This document shows positions 7,314-16,501 of a stretch of DNA of 41,534 nt, piece after piece. The stretch covers positions 1 through 41,534 of the forward strand of contig CANCIL010000004.1 in assembly GCA_947378095.1 (NCBI GenBank), read 5' to 3'. This DNA is from Betaproteobacteria bacterium (GTDB lineage: Bacteria > Pseudomonadota > Gammaproteobacteria > Burkholderiales > Burkholderiaceae). Position numbers and translations under genes: made by a program. Every line of letters begins with the position of its first letter. Positions within the stretch are counted from its first letter, which is position 1. Below the pieces are notes generated by a model, which did not search any database, was not told where the DNA came from, and saw only the letters and a program-made list of their open reading frames with translations.

Positions 7314-7661
7314 TTAATTGACACCATGAAGCTCAACATCAAATACCAGGGTTGCATTTGGTGGAATGACACCACCAGCACCACGTGCTCCATATCCCAT
7401 TTCTGAAGGAATGATCAAAGTGCGTTTACCGCCCACTTTCATTCCAGCAACGCCTTCATCCCAGCCCTTAATCACATGACCGGCACCCAGGGGAAAGCTA
7501 AAAAGTTGTCCGCGATCTAAAGAGCTATCAAACTTTTGACCTTTGTGATCAACCGCTTTGTCGTCGAAAAGCCAGCCTGTGTAATGCACATCAACATGAT
7601 TGCCTGCTGTCGCTTCTTTTCCTTCACCTACTACCGTATCAATTTTTTGGAGTTCGCTCAT
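7314..7661 (-). CDS. FKBP-type peptidyl-prolyl cis-trans isomerase
   Basis: Cytosolic single-domain FKBP of 115 residues that speeds cis-trans isomerisation of proline bonds. The FK506-pocket pattern is complete: [35 protein letters not shown], and [23 protein letters not shown], with the conserved Tyr, Phe, Asp, Val-Ile, Trp, Tyr and Phe. No signal peptide and no SlyD metal tail or inserted flap domain. An AGGA sequence precedes the ATG. Monocistronic, facing the transglycosylase gene across the shared terminator. Confidence 0.95.
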   Translation of the reverse strand: MSELQKIDTVVGEGKEATAGNHVDVHYTGWLFDDKAVDHKGQKFDSSLDRGQLFSFPLGAGHVIKGWDEGVAGMKVGGKRTLIIPSEMGYGARGAGGVIPPNATLVFDVELHGVN

Positions 7662-7733
7662 GATGGTTTTCCTATTTCATCTAAAAATGACTGACTAGTA
7701 TATTCTGAGCGGTATTGATTATCTAGGTTTAAA

Positions 7734-7767
7734 AAACTCCTTAGAAACCCCCACAGAAACTCCTTAG
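7734..7767. repeat. 11-bp direct repeat upstream of DUF6352 gene
   Basis: AAACTCCTTAG occurs at 7734-7744 and again at 7757-7767, 23 bases apart and ending 3 bases before the start codon. It could be a regulator site or chance. Confidence 0.4.
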
Positions 7768-7770
7768 CGC

Positions 7771-8787
7771 ATGACTCAATTTTGGCCACAATCCGCATAT
7801 AAGACCTTGCTACCCAGTCCTGATGGTCAGCTTCTGGTGACAGATGACTTTTTAAGGACGTATTTGCAAAGACCTGAGCTTAGTCTGGTTCCAGAGTCTT
7901 GTGAGGCTGAGCAGGCATTGCATGCCCGTTTAACTACCAATCCACGTGCAGAAGTGAGTGAGGCAGAAATTGCGCAAATGGCAGATGAAGATATCCAGGA
8001 GAACTACCGTGTTTGGCTGCGCTATCGCAAGCGCCTATTGGCCGCCAACTCGCTGGAAGCTTTCTATATGAGTTTGTTTCAAGGCGAAGGTGTGGATGTA
8101 CCGCCTTTGTTTGTGGCCCAACTGGCACAAATCTTTGTTCGCCATATTTTGGGGGAGGAGGCCGATCCCCTGGAGGTCAAAATGGGAGAGTTATTTTTCA
8201 GAACCCAAAAAATCAGCGTGATGGAAGATGGGGTTGTGATGGGGGCCGATGATGAAGTCGTAGCTCGCAATTTACAAGCTGGTGAAACTGGCAATATATT
8301 GGACTTACTCAAAGGCAAGGCCCTAGCGATGCGATCAGCTGACCTGGATGTTTTGCACGAGGCAAATGCGAGCGAGTATTGGGCGCGCGACGAAGATTTT
8401 GATTTAGCTGTCCAGCTGAACTTTGGGCACGAGCCGATTAATCGCTTTAGTCGTCTTCTAGAAAAATGGATTGAACATTTTGTAGGAGTTAAAACCCGAA
8501 TTACCCCAATGCAACAGATTACCGATCCCAAGTGGTCTTGGCACGTGGGTTTAGATGCTACCGCTACGGGGATCTTGAATAAGCTTTACAACAAAGAGCC
8601 ATTAGATACAGAGGAGTTAGAGCTAATCATTTGCTTGTTCCGTCTTGATTTTATTGACGAGGCGGCTGTAGCCAAAGCGCAAGTAGGTAAGCCAGTGTAT
8701 TTAGCTATTGCAATGAATGAGCAAAAGCAATTAAAGCTAAAACCTCAAAATCTATTATTTAATCTACCCTTGGCAAAAGCATCTTAG
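7771..8787 (+). CDS. DUF6352 family protein
   Basis: 338-residue soluble protein of the betaproteobacterial DUF6352 family, function unknown. Family features seen are the start FWPQSAYKTLLPSPDGQLLVTDDFLRTYLQRPEL, then VPESCEAEQALHARL, ENYRVWLRYRKRLLAANSLEAFYMSLF, VDVPPLF, and near the C-terminus PKWSWHVGLDATATGILNKLY. No signal peptide, transmembrane segment or nucleotide-binding loop is visible; the protein is rich in acidic residues. It is monocistronic and faces an MFS transporter gene, so context gives no further clue. No good ribosome site stands before the ATG, and a direct repeat lies just upstream. Confidence 0.82.
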   Translation: MTQFWPQSAYKTLLPSPDGQLLVTDDFLRTYLQRPELSLVPESCEAEQALHARLTTNPRAEVSEAEIAQMADEDIQENYRVWLRYRKRLLAANSLEAFYMSLFQGEGVDVPPLFVAQLAQIFVRHILGEEADPLEVKMGELFFRTQKISVMEDGVVMGADDEVVARNLQAGETGNILDLLKGKALAMRSADLDVLHEANASEYWARDEDFDLAVQLNFGHEPINRFSRLLEKWIEHFVGVKTRITPMQQITDPKWSWHVGLDATATGILNKLYNKEPLDTEELELIICLFRLDFIDEAAVAKAQVGKPVYLAIAMNEQKQLKLKPQNLLFNLPLAKAS

Positions 8788-8805
8788 TCAAACTTGGCTA
8801 ATGAC

Positions 8806-9996
8806 TTATTTCTTCTGTTTCTTGTAATAACTGCTTAAGTAAATAAGGGCGCCAGCAGTAATAAATACCGGAATCAGGGATCCTAGATTCAGAATATTCC
8901 AGCCCTGCGAAGTAATGAGTGCGCCTGAGCCAAACGAAGTAAAAGCCATCGTTCCAAAAACAAAAAAGTTGATGGCTGCTTGAGCCTTATCCCTCTCTTC
9001 GGGCTTATAGGCTGTCATTGCTAGAGAAGTCGATGCAGTGAATAAAAAATTCCATCCCACGCCGAGCAAAAAGAGTGCAATTAAAAATTGATGTAGATCT
9101 AATCCTGTTAATGCTATCGCGATACAGATGAGATTGAGCGCAACACCAAGCCCCATGATTTTCAGTGTGCCAAAGCGCTGAATTAAGGAGCCGGTAAAAA
9201 ATCCTGGGGCGAACATACCAATCACATGCCATTCCAATACCAGTGCTGTATCTGAAAAAGGCAGTCCACAGATTTGCATGGCTAGCGGGGTGGCGGCCAT
9301 GAGCAAGTTCATCACTCCATAGCCTAGAGCCGCGCCAATCACAGCCACCATAAAAACAGGCTGAGACAAAATCTCCTTTAGGCTTCGGCCGTCTGATAGA
9401 TGATGTTTGGTTTTGAATTCTTCTGGGAAGTGGATGAATTGCATCACGCCAATTCCGATGAAGCCTGCAATAGATAAGGTGAGGTAAGCGCCTAAAAAAG
9501 CCGTATCAAATAGATTTTTTGTCCAGGATGCCAAATTCGGTCCAATGACGGCTCCCAGGATGCCTCCAGCCAGGACCCAGGAAACTGCTTTATCGCGTTG
9601 ACTGAGCTCCGTGAGTTCGGCAGCGGCAAAACGGTAGAGTTGCCCGTTGGCGCTGTAATAGCCAGCGATAAAGGTGCCAGCCACGAGGAGCCAAAAGTTT
9701 TTGCTGATGGCAGCATAGGCGCATAGGAGGGCGGAGAGTACGGCAACCAATAGGCCTAATTGAAACGAGATTTTGCGTCCAAAATAATTTTGAGACTTCG
9801 CCACAATCGAAGTGGAAAAGGCGCCTCCAACGACATAGCCCATAACGGGCAGGGTGGCCATCCAACTTACTGGTGCCAGGCTTAGGCCCACTAAGCCATT
9901 AATGGCGATAAAGGTGACGTTGTTAGTCAGGAAAAGACCTTGGCAAACAATCAGCAACACCAAGTTTTTATTGAGTAGGGGGTGTTTACTGGACAT
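8806..9996 (-). CDS. MFS transporter, 12-helix
   Basis: 396-residue major facilitator superfamily carrier. About twelve hydrophobic helices are visible in two halves separated by a charged loop near residues 195-215 (HFPEEFKTKHHLSDGR). The loop 2-3 signature appears as KSQNYFGRKIS, a degenerate GxxxDRxGRR. Helix 5 has the GAVIGP-type motif (GGILGAVIGPNL), often seen in drug/H+ antiporters and related carriers. The substrate cannot be read from sequence. Monocistronic; its start region lies back-to-back with the icd leader, leaving about 120 bases before the likely icd promoter. Confidence 0.85.
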   Translation of the reverse strand: MSSKHPLLNKNLVLLIVCQGLFLTNNVTFIAINGLVGLSLAPVSWMATLPVMGYVVGGAFSTSIVAKSQNYFGRKISFQLGLLVAVLSALLCAYAAISKNFWLLVAGTFIAGYYSANGQLYRFAAAELTELSQRDKAVSWVLAGGILGAVIGPNLASWTKNLFDTAFLGAYLTLSIAGFIGIGVMQFIHFPEEFKTKHHLSDGRSLKEILSQPVFMVAVIGAALGYGVMNLLMAATPLAMQICGLPFSDTALVLEWHVIGMFAPGFFTGSLIQRFGTLKIMGLGVALNLICIAIALTGLDLHQFLIALFLLGVGWNFLFTASTSLAMTAYKPEERDKAQAAINFFVFGTMAFTSFGSGALITSQGWNILNLGSLIPVFITAGALIYLSSYYKKQKK

Positions 9997-10111
9997 GGAT
10001 CAGAGTTTAAGGCGCTTTTGGGAATCGAGCTCTCTTGGTGGATTCCCTTAAATTGGGCCTCCTCTGCAGTTTTGAGGGGCAAATATGGCATTTTTGCTGA
10101 TGCCGATGATT

Positions 10112-10117
10112 TAAAAT
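10112..10117 (+). promoter_or_regulatory. possible -10 element for icd
   Basis: TAAAAT at 10112-10117, close behind a TG at 10107-10108, without a clear -35. A start near 10124 would give a leader of about 110 bases that contains the two hairpins described below. Confidence 0.35.
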
Positions 10118-10123
10118 AGAAGA

Positions 10124-10232
10124 CTCGCCTCATTGGCAAAGAGCCGCTAAAAGTGGCTTGCAGAATGCAGAACGTGAGAGTGGCAGGGTAAAAACCTGAC
10201 TCTGTAAATTTATCAATATCGAGGAAATATTA
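10124..10232 (+). ncRNA. structured icd leader, probable icd-II RNA motif
   Basis: The 5' leader of icd folds by eye into at least two hairpins. Hairpin 1 is AGCCGC-TAAAA-GTGGCT (10142-10158; six pairs, one G-U). Hairpin 2 is AGAGT, a GG bulge, CAGG, loop GTAAAAA, CCTG, ACTCT (10177-10203; nine pairs). Hairpin 2 ends 29 bases before the ATG, and the ribosome site GAGGAAA follows it. The icd-II motif was described by comparative genomics as a cis-regulatory candidate upstream of NADP isocitrate dehydrogenase in Polynucleobacter. The gene context matches, but I could not compare with the covariance model; left and right limits are approximate. Confidence 0.6.
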
Positions 10233-12467
10233 ATGGCTTCAGAGAAATCAAAGATTATTTACACCCTGACAGATGAGGCGCCCCTTTTGGCAACTTGCGC
10301 ATTTCTGCCGGTCATTCGCACTTTTACAGCTCCCGCAGGAGTAGAGATTGTGAAAAGCGACATCTCTGTAGCCGCACGTATTCTTGCTGAATTCCCAGAG
10401 TATTTAACTGAAGAGCAAAAAGTTCCCGATAATTTGGGCGCGCTTGGCAAGATGACTTTGATGCCAGATACCAACATTATTAAGCTACCTAACATTAGCG
10501 CCTCAGTACCTCAATTGCTGGCTGCGATTAAAGAATTGCAGACTAAGGGTTACAAGATCCCCAATTTCCCAGATGATCCGAAGAATGATGAGGAAAAATC
10601 TATTCGCACTCGATATTCCAAGTGCTTGGGTAGCTCAGTAAACCCAGTCTTGCGCGAAGGTAACTCAGATCGTCGTGCTCCAAATGCTGTAAAACAGTTT
10701 GCTCGTAAGCACCCCCATTCCATGGGTGAGTGGAGTCAGGCTTCGCGTACCCATGTTTCACATATGCATGGTGGAGACTTCTACTCAAGTGAGAAGTCGA
10801 TGACGATGACCAAGGCCTGCGATGTGAAGATGGACTTGGTTACTAAGAGCGGCAAGACCATTGTGCTCAAGCCAAAAGTCTCATTACTCGCTGGCGAGAT
10901 TATCGACAGCATGTATATGAGCAAAAAAGCCTTGTGCGAGTTCTACGAAAAAGAAATCGAAGATGCTTATAAGACTGGCATGATGCTTTCCTTGCACGTG
11001 AAGGCAACCATGATGAAGGTCTCACACCCTATCGTGTTTGGTCATGCTGTAAAGATTTTCTATAAAGACGCTTTTGCGAAACATGCCAAACTCTTTGAAG
11101 AGTTGGGAGTGAATGCCAATAATGGTATGAGCAGCTTGTACGAAAAAATTAAGACTTTGCCTGAATCGAAGCGCGAAGAAATTATTCAAGATTTACATGC
11201 TTGCCACGAGCACCGTCCTGCTTTAGCAATGGTGGATTCTGCTAAAGGTATTACGAACTTGCATTCTCCAAGCGATGTGATTGTGGATGCTTCCATGCCT
11301 GCCATGATTCGTGTTGGCGGAAAAATGTGGGGCGCCGATGGTCGTTTACATGACACCAAAGCGGTTATCCCAGAAAGTACTTTTGCCCGTATCTATCAAG
11401 AAATGATTAATTTCTGTAAGACTCACGGTAACTTTGATCCAACGACGATGGGGACTGTACCTAACGTTGGTTTGATGGCTCAACAAGCAGAAGAGTACGG
11501 TTCGCATGACAAGACTTTTGAGATTCCAGAAGCTGGAGTGGCCCGTATCGTTGCTGATGATGGCACTGTGTTGCTAGAGCAAAATGTAGAAGAGGGCGAT
11601 ATCTGGCGCATGTGCCAAGTAAAGGATGAGCCTATTCGTGACTGGGTCAAGTTGGCGGTAAATCGTGCACGCCTATCTAATACGCCAGCAGTATTCTGGT
11701 TGGATGAGTACCGTCCACATGAGGCTGAGCTCATCAAAAAGGTGAACACCTATTTGAAAGATTATGACCTGAAGGGTGTTGATATCCAGATCATGTCTCA
11801 GACTCGTGCAATGCGTTACACCCTAGAGCGTGTGATTCGCGGCAAAGATACGATTTCTGTTACCGGTAATATTTTGCGTGACTACCTTACTGACTTGTTC
11901 CCAATTATGGAATTAGGTACTAGTGCAAAGATGTTGTCTATCGTGCCATTGATGGCTGGTGGTGGCCTCTTTGAAACGGGTGCTGGTGGATCTGCGCCTA
12001 AGCACGTTCAACAGTTGGTGGAAGAAAATCATTTGCGCTGGGATTCCTTAGGTGAGTTCATGGCTTTGGCTGTATCGCTCGAAGACATTGGTGATAAAAC
12101 AGGTAATGCCAAAGTCAAATTACTGGCACGTACATTGGATGAAGCTACCGGCAAATTGTTAGATAACAATAAGTCACCTTCACCACGCACAGGTGAGTTA
12201 GATAACCGCGGTAGTCAGTTCTATTTAGCAATGTATTGGGCTGAAGCTTTAGCTGCTCAAACAGAAGATAAAGAATTGCAGGCCTACTTTGCACCTTTGG
12301 CTAAATCCCTTGCTCAAAATGAGCAGAAGATTGTGGATGAGTTCAAAGCAGTGCAAGGTAAACCAGCTGACATCGGCGGTTACTATGTAGCGGACTCAGA
12401 AAAGTGCAAAGCGGTGATGCGTCCAAGCGGCACCTTTAATGCTGCTTTGAAGGCTGCTAGAGCTTAG
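10233..12467 (+). CDS. icd: NADP-dependent isocitrate dehydrogenase, monomeric type
   Basis: Oxidative decarboxylation of isocitrate to 2-oxoglutarate with NADPH formation in the TCA cycle. 744 residues, matching the large monomeric IDH-II family (about 740) and not the 45-kDa dimeric enzyme. Typical stretches are the start [21 protein letters not shown], the substrate-binding Ser region [36 protein letters not shown], and the C-terminal [27 protein letters not shown] stands 5 bases upstream of ATG. Monocistronic between a structured leader and a strong terminator. As the main NADPH-producing TCA step it is a plausible control point for the leader RNA. Confidence 0.97.
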   Translation: MASEKSKIIYTLTDEAPLLATCAFLPVIRTFTAPAGVEIVKSDISVAARILAEFPEYLTEEQKVPDNLGALGKMTLMPDTNIIKLPNISASVPQLLAAIKELQTKGYKIPNFPDDPKNDEEKSIRTRYSKCLGSSVNPVLREGNSDRRAPNAVKQFARKHPHSMGEWSQASRTHVSHMHGGDFYSSEKSMTMTKACDVKMDLVTKSGKTIVLKPKVSLLAGEIIDSMYMSKKALCEFYEKEIEDAYKTGMMLSLHVKATMMKVSHPIVFGHAVKIFYKDAFAKHAKLFEELGVNANNGMSSLYEKIKTLPESKREEIIQDLHACHEHRPALAMVDSAKGITNLHSPSDVIVDASMPAMIRVGGKMWGADGRLHDTKAVIPESTFARIYQEMINFCKTHGNFDPTTMGTVPNVGLMAQQAEEYGSHDKTFEIPEAGVARIVADDGTVLLEQNVEEGDIWRMCQVKDEPIRDWVKLAVNRARLSNTPAVFWLDEYRPHEAELIKKVNTYLKDYDLKGVDIQIMSQTRAMRYTLERVIRGKDTISVTGNILRDYLTDLFPIMELGTSAKMLSIVPLMAGGGLFETGAGGSAPKHVQQLVEENHLRWDSLGEFMALAVSLEDIGDKTGNAKVKLLARTLDEATGKLLDNNKSPSPRTGELDNRGSQFYLAMYWAEALAAQTEDKELQAYFAPLAKSLAQNEQKIVDEFKAVQGKPADIGGYYVADSEKCKAVMRPSGTFNAALKAARA

Positions 12468-12485
12468 TCGTGTTTTTGACTAGTA

Positions 12486-12519
12486 CGAAAAAGGCAAACT
12501 CTCGGGTTTGCCTTTTTCG
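12486..12519 (+). terminator. rho-independent terminator of icd
   Basis: Perfect 14-base inverted repeat CGAAAAAGGCAAAC / GTTTGCCTTTTTCG around the loop TCTCGG, with the T-run as part of the right arm. Confidence 0.92.
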
Positions 12520-12588
12520 TTATGGGCAATAAGCGCTAAAGCGAGATCAGTAGCACAATAGAGGTATTACTTCTGATAAAGGACTGAT

Positions 12589-13551
12589 ATGTCTTTTTTT
12601 GATCCCCATATTCTGCCAAGCGATATTACGCCTAAGGCGGTTTTTGAAAACCGTCGCAACTTAATCAAAGCCGCTGCTGCTGGCAGTTTTGGTATGGCAT
12701 TAGCGCCTTGGTTTTCACGACAAGCCCTGGCTGCAAGTCCTGAAAAATTAGCGGCTACTTTAAATGCTGCTTATGCTACCAAGGAGGAGTTAACGCCTTA
12801 TAAGTATGTAACGGGTTACAACAACTTTTATGAATTCGGGACTGATAAGGCTGACCCTGCAGCATATGCTGAAAGTTTGCAGACACGTCCTTGGACTGTA
12901 TCGATCGAAGGGTTGGTAAAAAAACCCATGACTTTGGATATTGACGCTTTACTCAAGCTTGCCCCGATGGAAGAGCGCATCTATCGCATGCGTTGCGTAG
13001 AGGGTTGGTCGATGGTGATTCCATGGGATGGATATTCATTATCCAAACTCATTAGCAAAGTAGAGCCCTTGGGCTCAGCAAAGTTTGTCGAATTTATTTC
13101 TTTGGCAGACCGTAAGCAGATGCCGGGCATTAAGAGCAACATTATTGATTGGCCCTATCGCGAGGGACTGCGCATGGATGAGGCAATGAATCCATTAACG
13201 CTGTTGACCTTTGGTCTTTATGGCGAAGTGCTACCAAAGCAAAATGGTGCCCCTGTGCGTATTGTGGTTCCTTGGAAGTATGGATTTAAGAGTGCTAAAT
13301 CGATTGTGAAGATTCGTTTTACAGAAGAGATGCCTAAAACCAGTTGGAGTCAGTTTGATGCACGTGAGTATGGTTTCTACTCTAATGTGAATCCGCAAGT
13401 GGACCACCCACGTTGGAGTCAGGCAAGCGAAAGAAGAATTGGTGATGCTAAGGGCGCGTTCGCTCCTAAAATTAAAACGCAGATGTTTAATGGCTACGGT
13501 GATCAGGTAGCCAGCCTCTATTCAGGCATGGACTTGAAGAAGTTTTATTAA
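12589..13551 (+). CDS. msrP: protein-methionine-sulfoxide reductase catalytic subunit MsrP
   Basis: Periplasmic molybdopterin enzyme (formerly YedY) that reduces methionine sulfoxide in oxidised envelope proteins, taking electrons from the quinone pool through the heme protein MsrQ. 320 residues. A Tat signal ([20 protein letters not shown], residues 21-40) precedes the sulfite-oxidase-fold domain. Cys136 in [15 protein letters not shown] is the Mo ligand. AAAGGA lies upstream of the ATG. The lipocalin gene follows with zero spacing. Its usual operon partner msrQ is not next to it but 7.2 kb downstream. Confidence 0.95.
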   Translation: MSFFDPHILPSDITPKAVFENRRNLIKAAAAGSFGMALAPWFSRQALAASPEKLAATLNAAYATKEELTPYKYVTGYNNFYEFGTDKADPAAYAESLQTRPWTVSIEGLVKKPMTLDIDALLKLAPMEERIYRMRCVEGWSMVIPWDGYSLSKLISKVEPLGSAKFVEFISLADRKQMPGIKSNIIDWPYREGLRMDEAMNPLTLLTFGLYGEVLPKQNGAPVRIVVPWKYGFKSAKSIVKIRFTEEMPKTSWSQFDAREYGFYSNVNPQVDHPRWSQASERRIGDAKGAFAPKIKTQMFNGYGDQVASLYSGMDLKKFY

Positions 13552-14109
13552 ATGATGAAGAAATACCATCTTGTTTTACTGGGGATCACTCTCGCATTTC
13601 TCCATATTCAGGTGCAGGCTCAAACGAGCGATGCTCCTGTTAAAACCATCGCCTCACTAGATGTCCCGCGTTATCTGGGTACTTGGTATGAGATTGCTAA
13701 ATTTCCGAATTGGTTTCAGAGGAAGTGTGCGAGCAATACCAAGGCGGTCTATTCCATTAAACCTGATGGCAATCTGCGGGTGCTCAATAGTTGCAAACAG
13801 GCTGATGGAGAAGTCTCCGAGGCAGAAGGCGCTGCTAGACAAATTGGTGCTAAAGATTCCCCTAAATTAGAGGTTCGCTTTGCACCTGCCTGGCTCTCAT
13901 TCTTGCCAATGGTGTGGGGTAACTATTGGGTAATTGATTTGGATAGCCAGTATCAGCTTGCAGCAGTAAGTGATCCAAGGCGTGAGTATCTCTGGATTCT
14001 TTCTAGAATGCCCCAATTAGACCCCAAGGCATATGAAGAATTGTTAGGCCGTTTGCAGGCTCAACAGTTTGATGTTCGTAAGCTAGAAATCACTCTGCAA
14101 AAGAATTAA
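13552..14109 (+). CDS. exported lipocalin (Blc family)
   Basis: Bacterial lipocalin, a beta-barrel that binds lipids or other hydrophobic ligands in the envelope. 185 residues. The signal peptide ends around IQVQAQ with no lipobox Cys, so unlike E. coli Blc it is probably soluble in the periplasm. The lipocalin motif YLGTWYEIAKFPNWFQRKC (41-59) is clear, followed by the family blocks GNYWVIDLDSQYQLAAVSDP and YLWILSRMPQ. Two ATGs start the frame (13552, 13555). It begins at the base after the msrP stop, so the two are cotranscribed, which suggests joint envelope maintenance under oxidative stress. Confidence 0.9.
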   Translation: MMKKYHLVLLGITLAFLHIQVQAQTSDAPVKTIASLDVPRYLGTWYEIAKFPNWFQRKCASNTKAVYSIKPDGNLRVLNSCKQADGEVSEAEGAARQIGAKDSPKLEVRFAPAWLSFLPMVWGNYWVIDLDSQYQLAAVSDPRREYLWILSRMPQLDPKAYEELLGRLQAQQFDVRKLEITLQKN

Positions 14110-14114
14110 TCCCA

Positions 14115-14130
14115 ATCTAATCGATTAGAT
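14115..14130. promoter_or_regulatory. 16-bp perfect palindrome over a start codon
   Basis: ATCTAATCGATTAGAT is a perfect palindrome; its last two bases are the A and T of the MBL-hydrolase ATG at 14129. As DNA it could be an operator; as RNA it could make a weak hairpin with a TCGA loop that hides the start. Nothing proves either. Confidence 0.5.
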
Positions 14131-15061
14131 GAGTTCATTATTGCTGCCACCAGGAATAGAAATTTACGAAAGAGGTTGGCTTTCGGCAAACAATATTTTC
14201 CACTTCGGTGATGGCGATGTTTCTATTGTGGATACCGGCTATTACGCCCATTCCAAGATGACCGTGGATATCGTCACTAACGCTCTCAAGAAGAATGGCC
14301 TCAGCAGCTTAAACAAGATTATTAATACCCATCTTCACTCGGACCACTGCGGTGGCAATGCTGCCTTACAAGAGCATTTTGGATGTGAGATTTATGTTCC
14401 CGCTGCTGAAGCACTAGCCGTGCAGGACTGGAACGCAGACCTGTTGAGTTATGAAAATCTAGGGCAGGATTGTCCTCAATTTAGCCATCATGGTATTTTG
14501 ATTCCTGGCCAAGAGATATTACTGGGGCGATACCTTTGGCAAATATTGGCCGCTCCGGGACATGACCCTCATTCGGTGATTTTGTATCAAGCCGAGCATG
14601 GCATTTTGATTTCTGCTGATGCATTATGGGAAGAGGGCTTTGGTGTGATATTCCCTGAGCTATGGGGTGAGCCTGGATTTGAGGAGGTTGCGCAAACTCT
14701 GGATCTGATTGAAGCCTTGCCGGTTTCCTTGGTGATTCCAGGGCATGGAAGACCTTTTACTGATCTCGCCAAATCTATTGAGACAGCTCGATCTCGCTTG
14801 GATTACTTAGCGTCTAGCCCTGATCGAAATTCGAGGCATGGCGCTAAAGTGCTGCTCAAATACAAATTGTTGGAGTGGCAAAAAATAGAAATGCAAGCAG
14901 CTCATCGTTGGATTACTGATACACCCGCCTTGCAACATGCTGCGAAACAATTGCATATGGGCATGGATGAATTTGCGCAATGGTTGCCGCAAGCCCTTGT
15001 CAAATCAGGTGCGGCTAAATTAGAGGGCGCATACTTAATGAATCATGAACCTACTTATTGA
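14129..15061 (+). CDS. MBL-fold metallo-hydrolase
   Basis: 310-residue metallo-beta-lactamase-fold hydrolase. Metal ligands are THLHSDHCGG (His68, His70, Asp72, His73), the His in AAPGHDPHSV, the Asp in SADALW and the His in VIPGHGRPF. Three features resemble the thioesterase- and lactonase-like MBL branch: the Asp-containing SADALWEEGFGV segment, a C-terminal helical extension after residue 215, and no signal peptide. No substrate can be assigned. It follows the lipocalin gene by 19 bases and precedes an SDR gene by 15, so it probably belongs to the msrP transcript. A palindrome overlaps its start codon. Confidence 0.82.
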   Translation: MSSLLLPPGIEIYERGWLSANNIFHFGDGDVSIVDTGYYAHSKMTVDIVTNALKKNGLSSLNKIINTHLHSDHCGGNAALQEHFGCEIYVPAAEALAVQDWNADLLSYENLGQDCPQFSHHGILIPGQEILLGRYLWQILAAPGHDPHSVILYQAEHGILISADALWEEGFGVIFPELWGEPGFEEVAQTLDLIEALPVSLVIPGHGRPFTDLAKSIETARSRLDYLASSPDRNSRHGAKVLLKYKLLEWQKIEMQAAHRWITDTPALQHAAKQLHMGMDEFAQWLPQALVKSGAAKLEGAYLMNHEPTY

Positions 15062-15076
15062 AGGGCAATCCCATAT

Positions 15077-15841
15077 ATGAAACACACCGTTTTGATAACT
15101 GGAGCCACAGCAGGATTTGGAGAGGCGACAGCGCGACGATTCTTGGCTAATGGGCATAAAGTGATTGCTGCTGGTAGAAGAGCGGAGCGATTAGAGGCGC
15201 TGAAAGCATCACTGCCCGCAGATCAGCAAAAAGACTTATTTACTTTGGTGCTAGATGTTTGCAATAACGCACAAGTCGAGGGCTTCATTGTAAATCTTCC
15301 AGCAGCTTTTTCTCAAATCACAATCTTAGTCAATAACGCCGGTCTTGCGCTTGGATTGGATCCTGCGCACAAAGCATTGATTAGTGATTGGGATCGCATG
15401 ATGGATACCAATGTCAAGGGCTTGGTTCATATGACGCATGCTGTGTTACCAGGTATGGTTGAGCGTAAATGTGGGCACATCATTAATATTGGATCAGTTG
15501 CAGGCCTCTATGCGTATGCTGGTAGCAATGTGTATGGGGCTAGTAAGGCTTTTGTAAAGCAATTCAGTATGAATTTACGTGCAGACCTGATCGGAACACC
15601 GCTAAGAGTAACGTGTATTGAACCTGGCTTAAGCGCCGGCACAGAGTACTCAAATGTTCGGTTTAAAGGAGATACCGCTCGTGTTGAAAAGATCTATCAA
15701 GGAGTCGAGGCCTTAAGTCCTGATAATGTGGCAGAAGCTATTTATTGGACGGCAACCTTGCCATCTCACGTGAACATTAATGCCCTAGAGATCATGCCGG
15801 TACAGCAATCCTTTGCTGGTACAACGGTCTACCGCGGTTAG
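15077..15841 (+). CDS. ydfG: SDR oxidoreductase, YdfG-like
   Basis: Classical short-chain dehydrogenase of 254 residues. Cofactor site TGATAGFGEATARRF (8-22) with a basic AGRRAERL after beta-2, which favours NADP(H). NNAG is at about 88-91, the catalytic Ser is in IGSVAG, and the Tyr-Lys pair is in YGASKAF. The C-terminal block HVNINALEIMPVQQSFAGTTVYR closely matches E. coli YdfG, which oxidises L-allo-threonine and 3-hydroxy acids and is also linked to malonic semialdehyde reduction. It lies last in the msrP run and ends 7 bases from the convergent DUF2889 gene. Confidence 0.88.
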   Translation: MKHTVLITGATAGFGEATARRFLANGHKVIAAGRRAERLEALKASLPADQQKDLFTLVLDVCNNAQVEGFIVNLPAAFSQITILVNNAGLALGLDPAHKALISDWDRMMDTNVKGLVHMTHAVLPGMVERKCGHIINIGSVAGLYAYAGSNVYGASKAFVKQFSMNLRADLIGTPLRVTCIEPGLSAGTEYSNVRFKGDTARVEKIYQGVEALSPDNVAEAIYWTATLPSHVNINALEIMPVQQSFAGTTVYRG

Positions 15842-15848
15842 CGGGGAG

Positions 15849-16382
15849 CTATTCTTTCCATTGGTAAAACTGTGGATAGACTCGCATAACGACTGGGCCA
15901 TCAAAATCCCAAGATTTGCATTTACCTAAGTAGAGCGGTGGCTTTTTCTCATCCGGATGAAACAAGGCGCCTGGAATAGATTGAAAAGCCGCTGTTGCTA
16001 AGTTATTCAGAAGATCGCGTAAATGCGTGCAGCCCTGTATCCCGCCTAGGTGCGTTTCAATCGTTTTGCGCCAGCCTTTTCCAAGTCGCGCTCCGATGAG
16101 TGCATCCATGGGTGGAACAACTTCTGGGCACTCTGGATGTGGATGCGCATCCATCGACACCTCAATAGCCTGTATCACCAGCTCTTTATTGACTGTTACT
16201 CGAATCCACATGTCGTGGATTGCTTCGCCAGGAGTCCAGGTTCTACTACCTGTTGTGAAGGGGTGGGATTTGGTATCTTTCAAATGCGCCTCAATATCCC
16301 AAAGTCCATCTTCACGGGCAAATCCATTAAAGCTGATCTCTCGTGAATGTAAAGGGGTGCGTGGTTTAGGGTTGCTTAGCAT
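15849..16382 (-). CDS. DUF2889 family protein
   Basis: Protein of unknown function, family DUF2889, common in Burkholderiales. Characteristic features are the N-terminal PRTPLHSREISFNGFAREDGLWDIEAHLKDTK, the conserved IHDMWIRVTVNKELVIQAIEVSMDAHPHPECP with its Asp/His-rich end, and GCTHLRDLLNNLATAAFQ. No signal peptide or membrane segment. I place the start at 16382 (MLSNPKPRTPLHSRE) because family members start just before the PLH motif; ATGs at 16397 and 16412 are in frame. Reverse of and divergent from rsuA. Confidence 0.82.
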   Translation of the reverse strand: MLSNPKPRTPLHSREISFNGFAREDGLWDIEAHLKDTKSHPFTTGSRTWTPGEAIHDMWIRVTVNKELVIQAIEVSMDAHPHPECPEVVPPMDALIGARLGKGWRKTIETHLGGIQGCTHLRDLLNNLATAAFQSIPGALFHPDEKKPPLYLGKCKSWDFDGPVVMRVYPQFYQWKE

Positions 16383-16501
16383 GATGTGTTGTCGCATTTC
16401 AAGGTCATGCAAGTGATGATAATGAATTGCCTACATCCCTGCCGAACAACTGTCTGTGCAATGATGAGAGAAAGCGCTCTGTAGTATGCTCTGCTGCATA
16501 T

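Noticed and set aside
8013-8531. Open frames on both strands inside the DUF6352 gene
   Set aside because: They are shadows of a family-supported gene; no ribosome sites or recognisable products.
16427-16501. Longer start for RsuA
   Set aside because: The S4 domain begins right after the ATG at 16502, and the extra 25 residues are unlike any RsuA.
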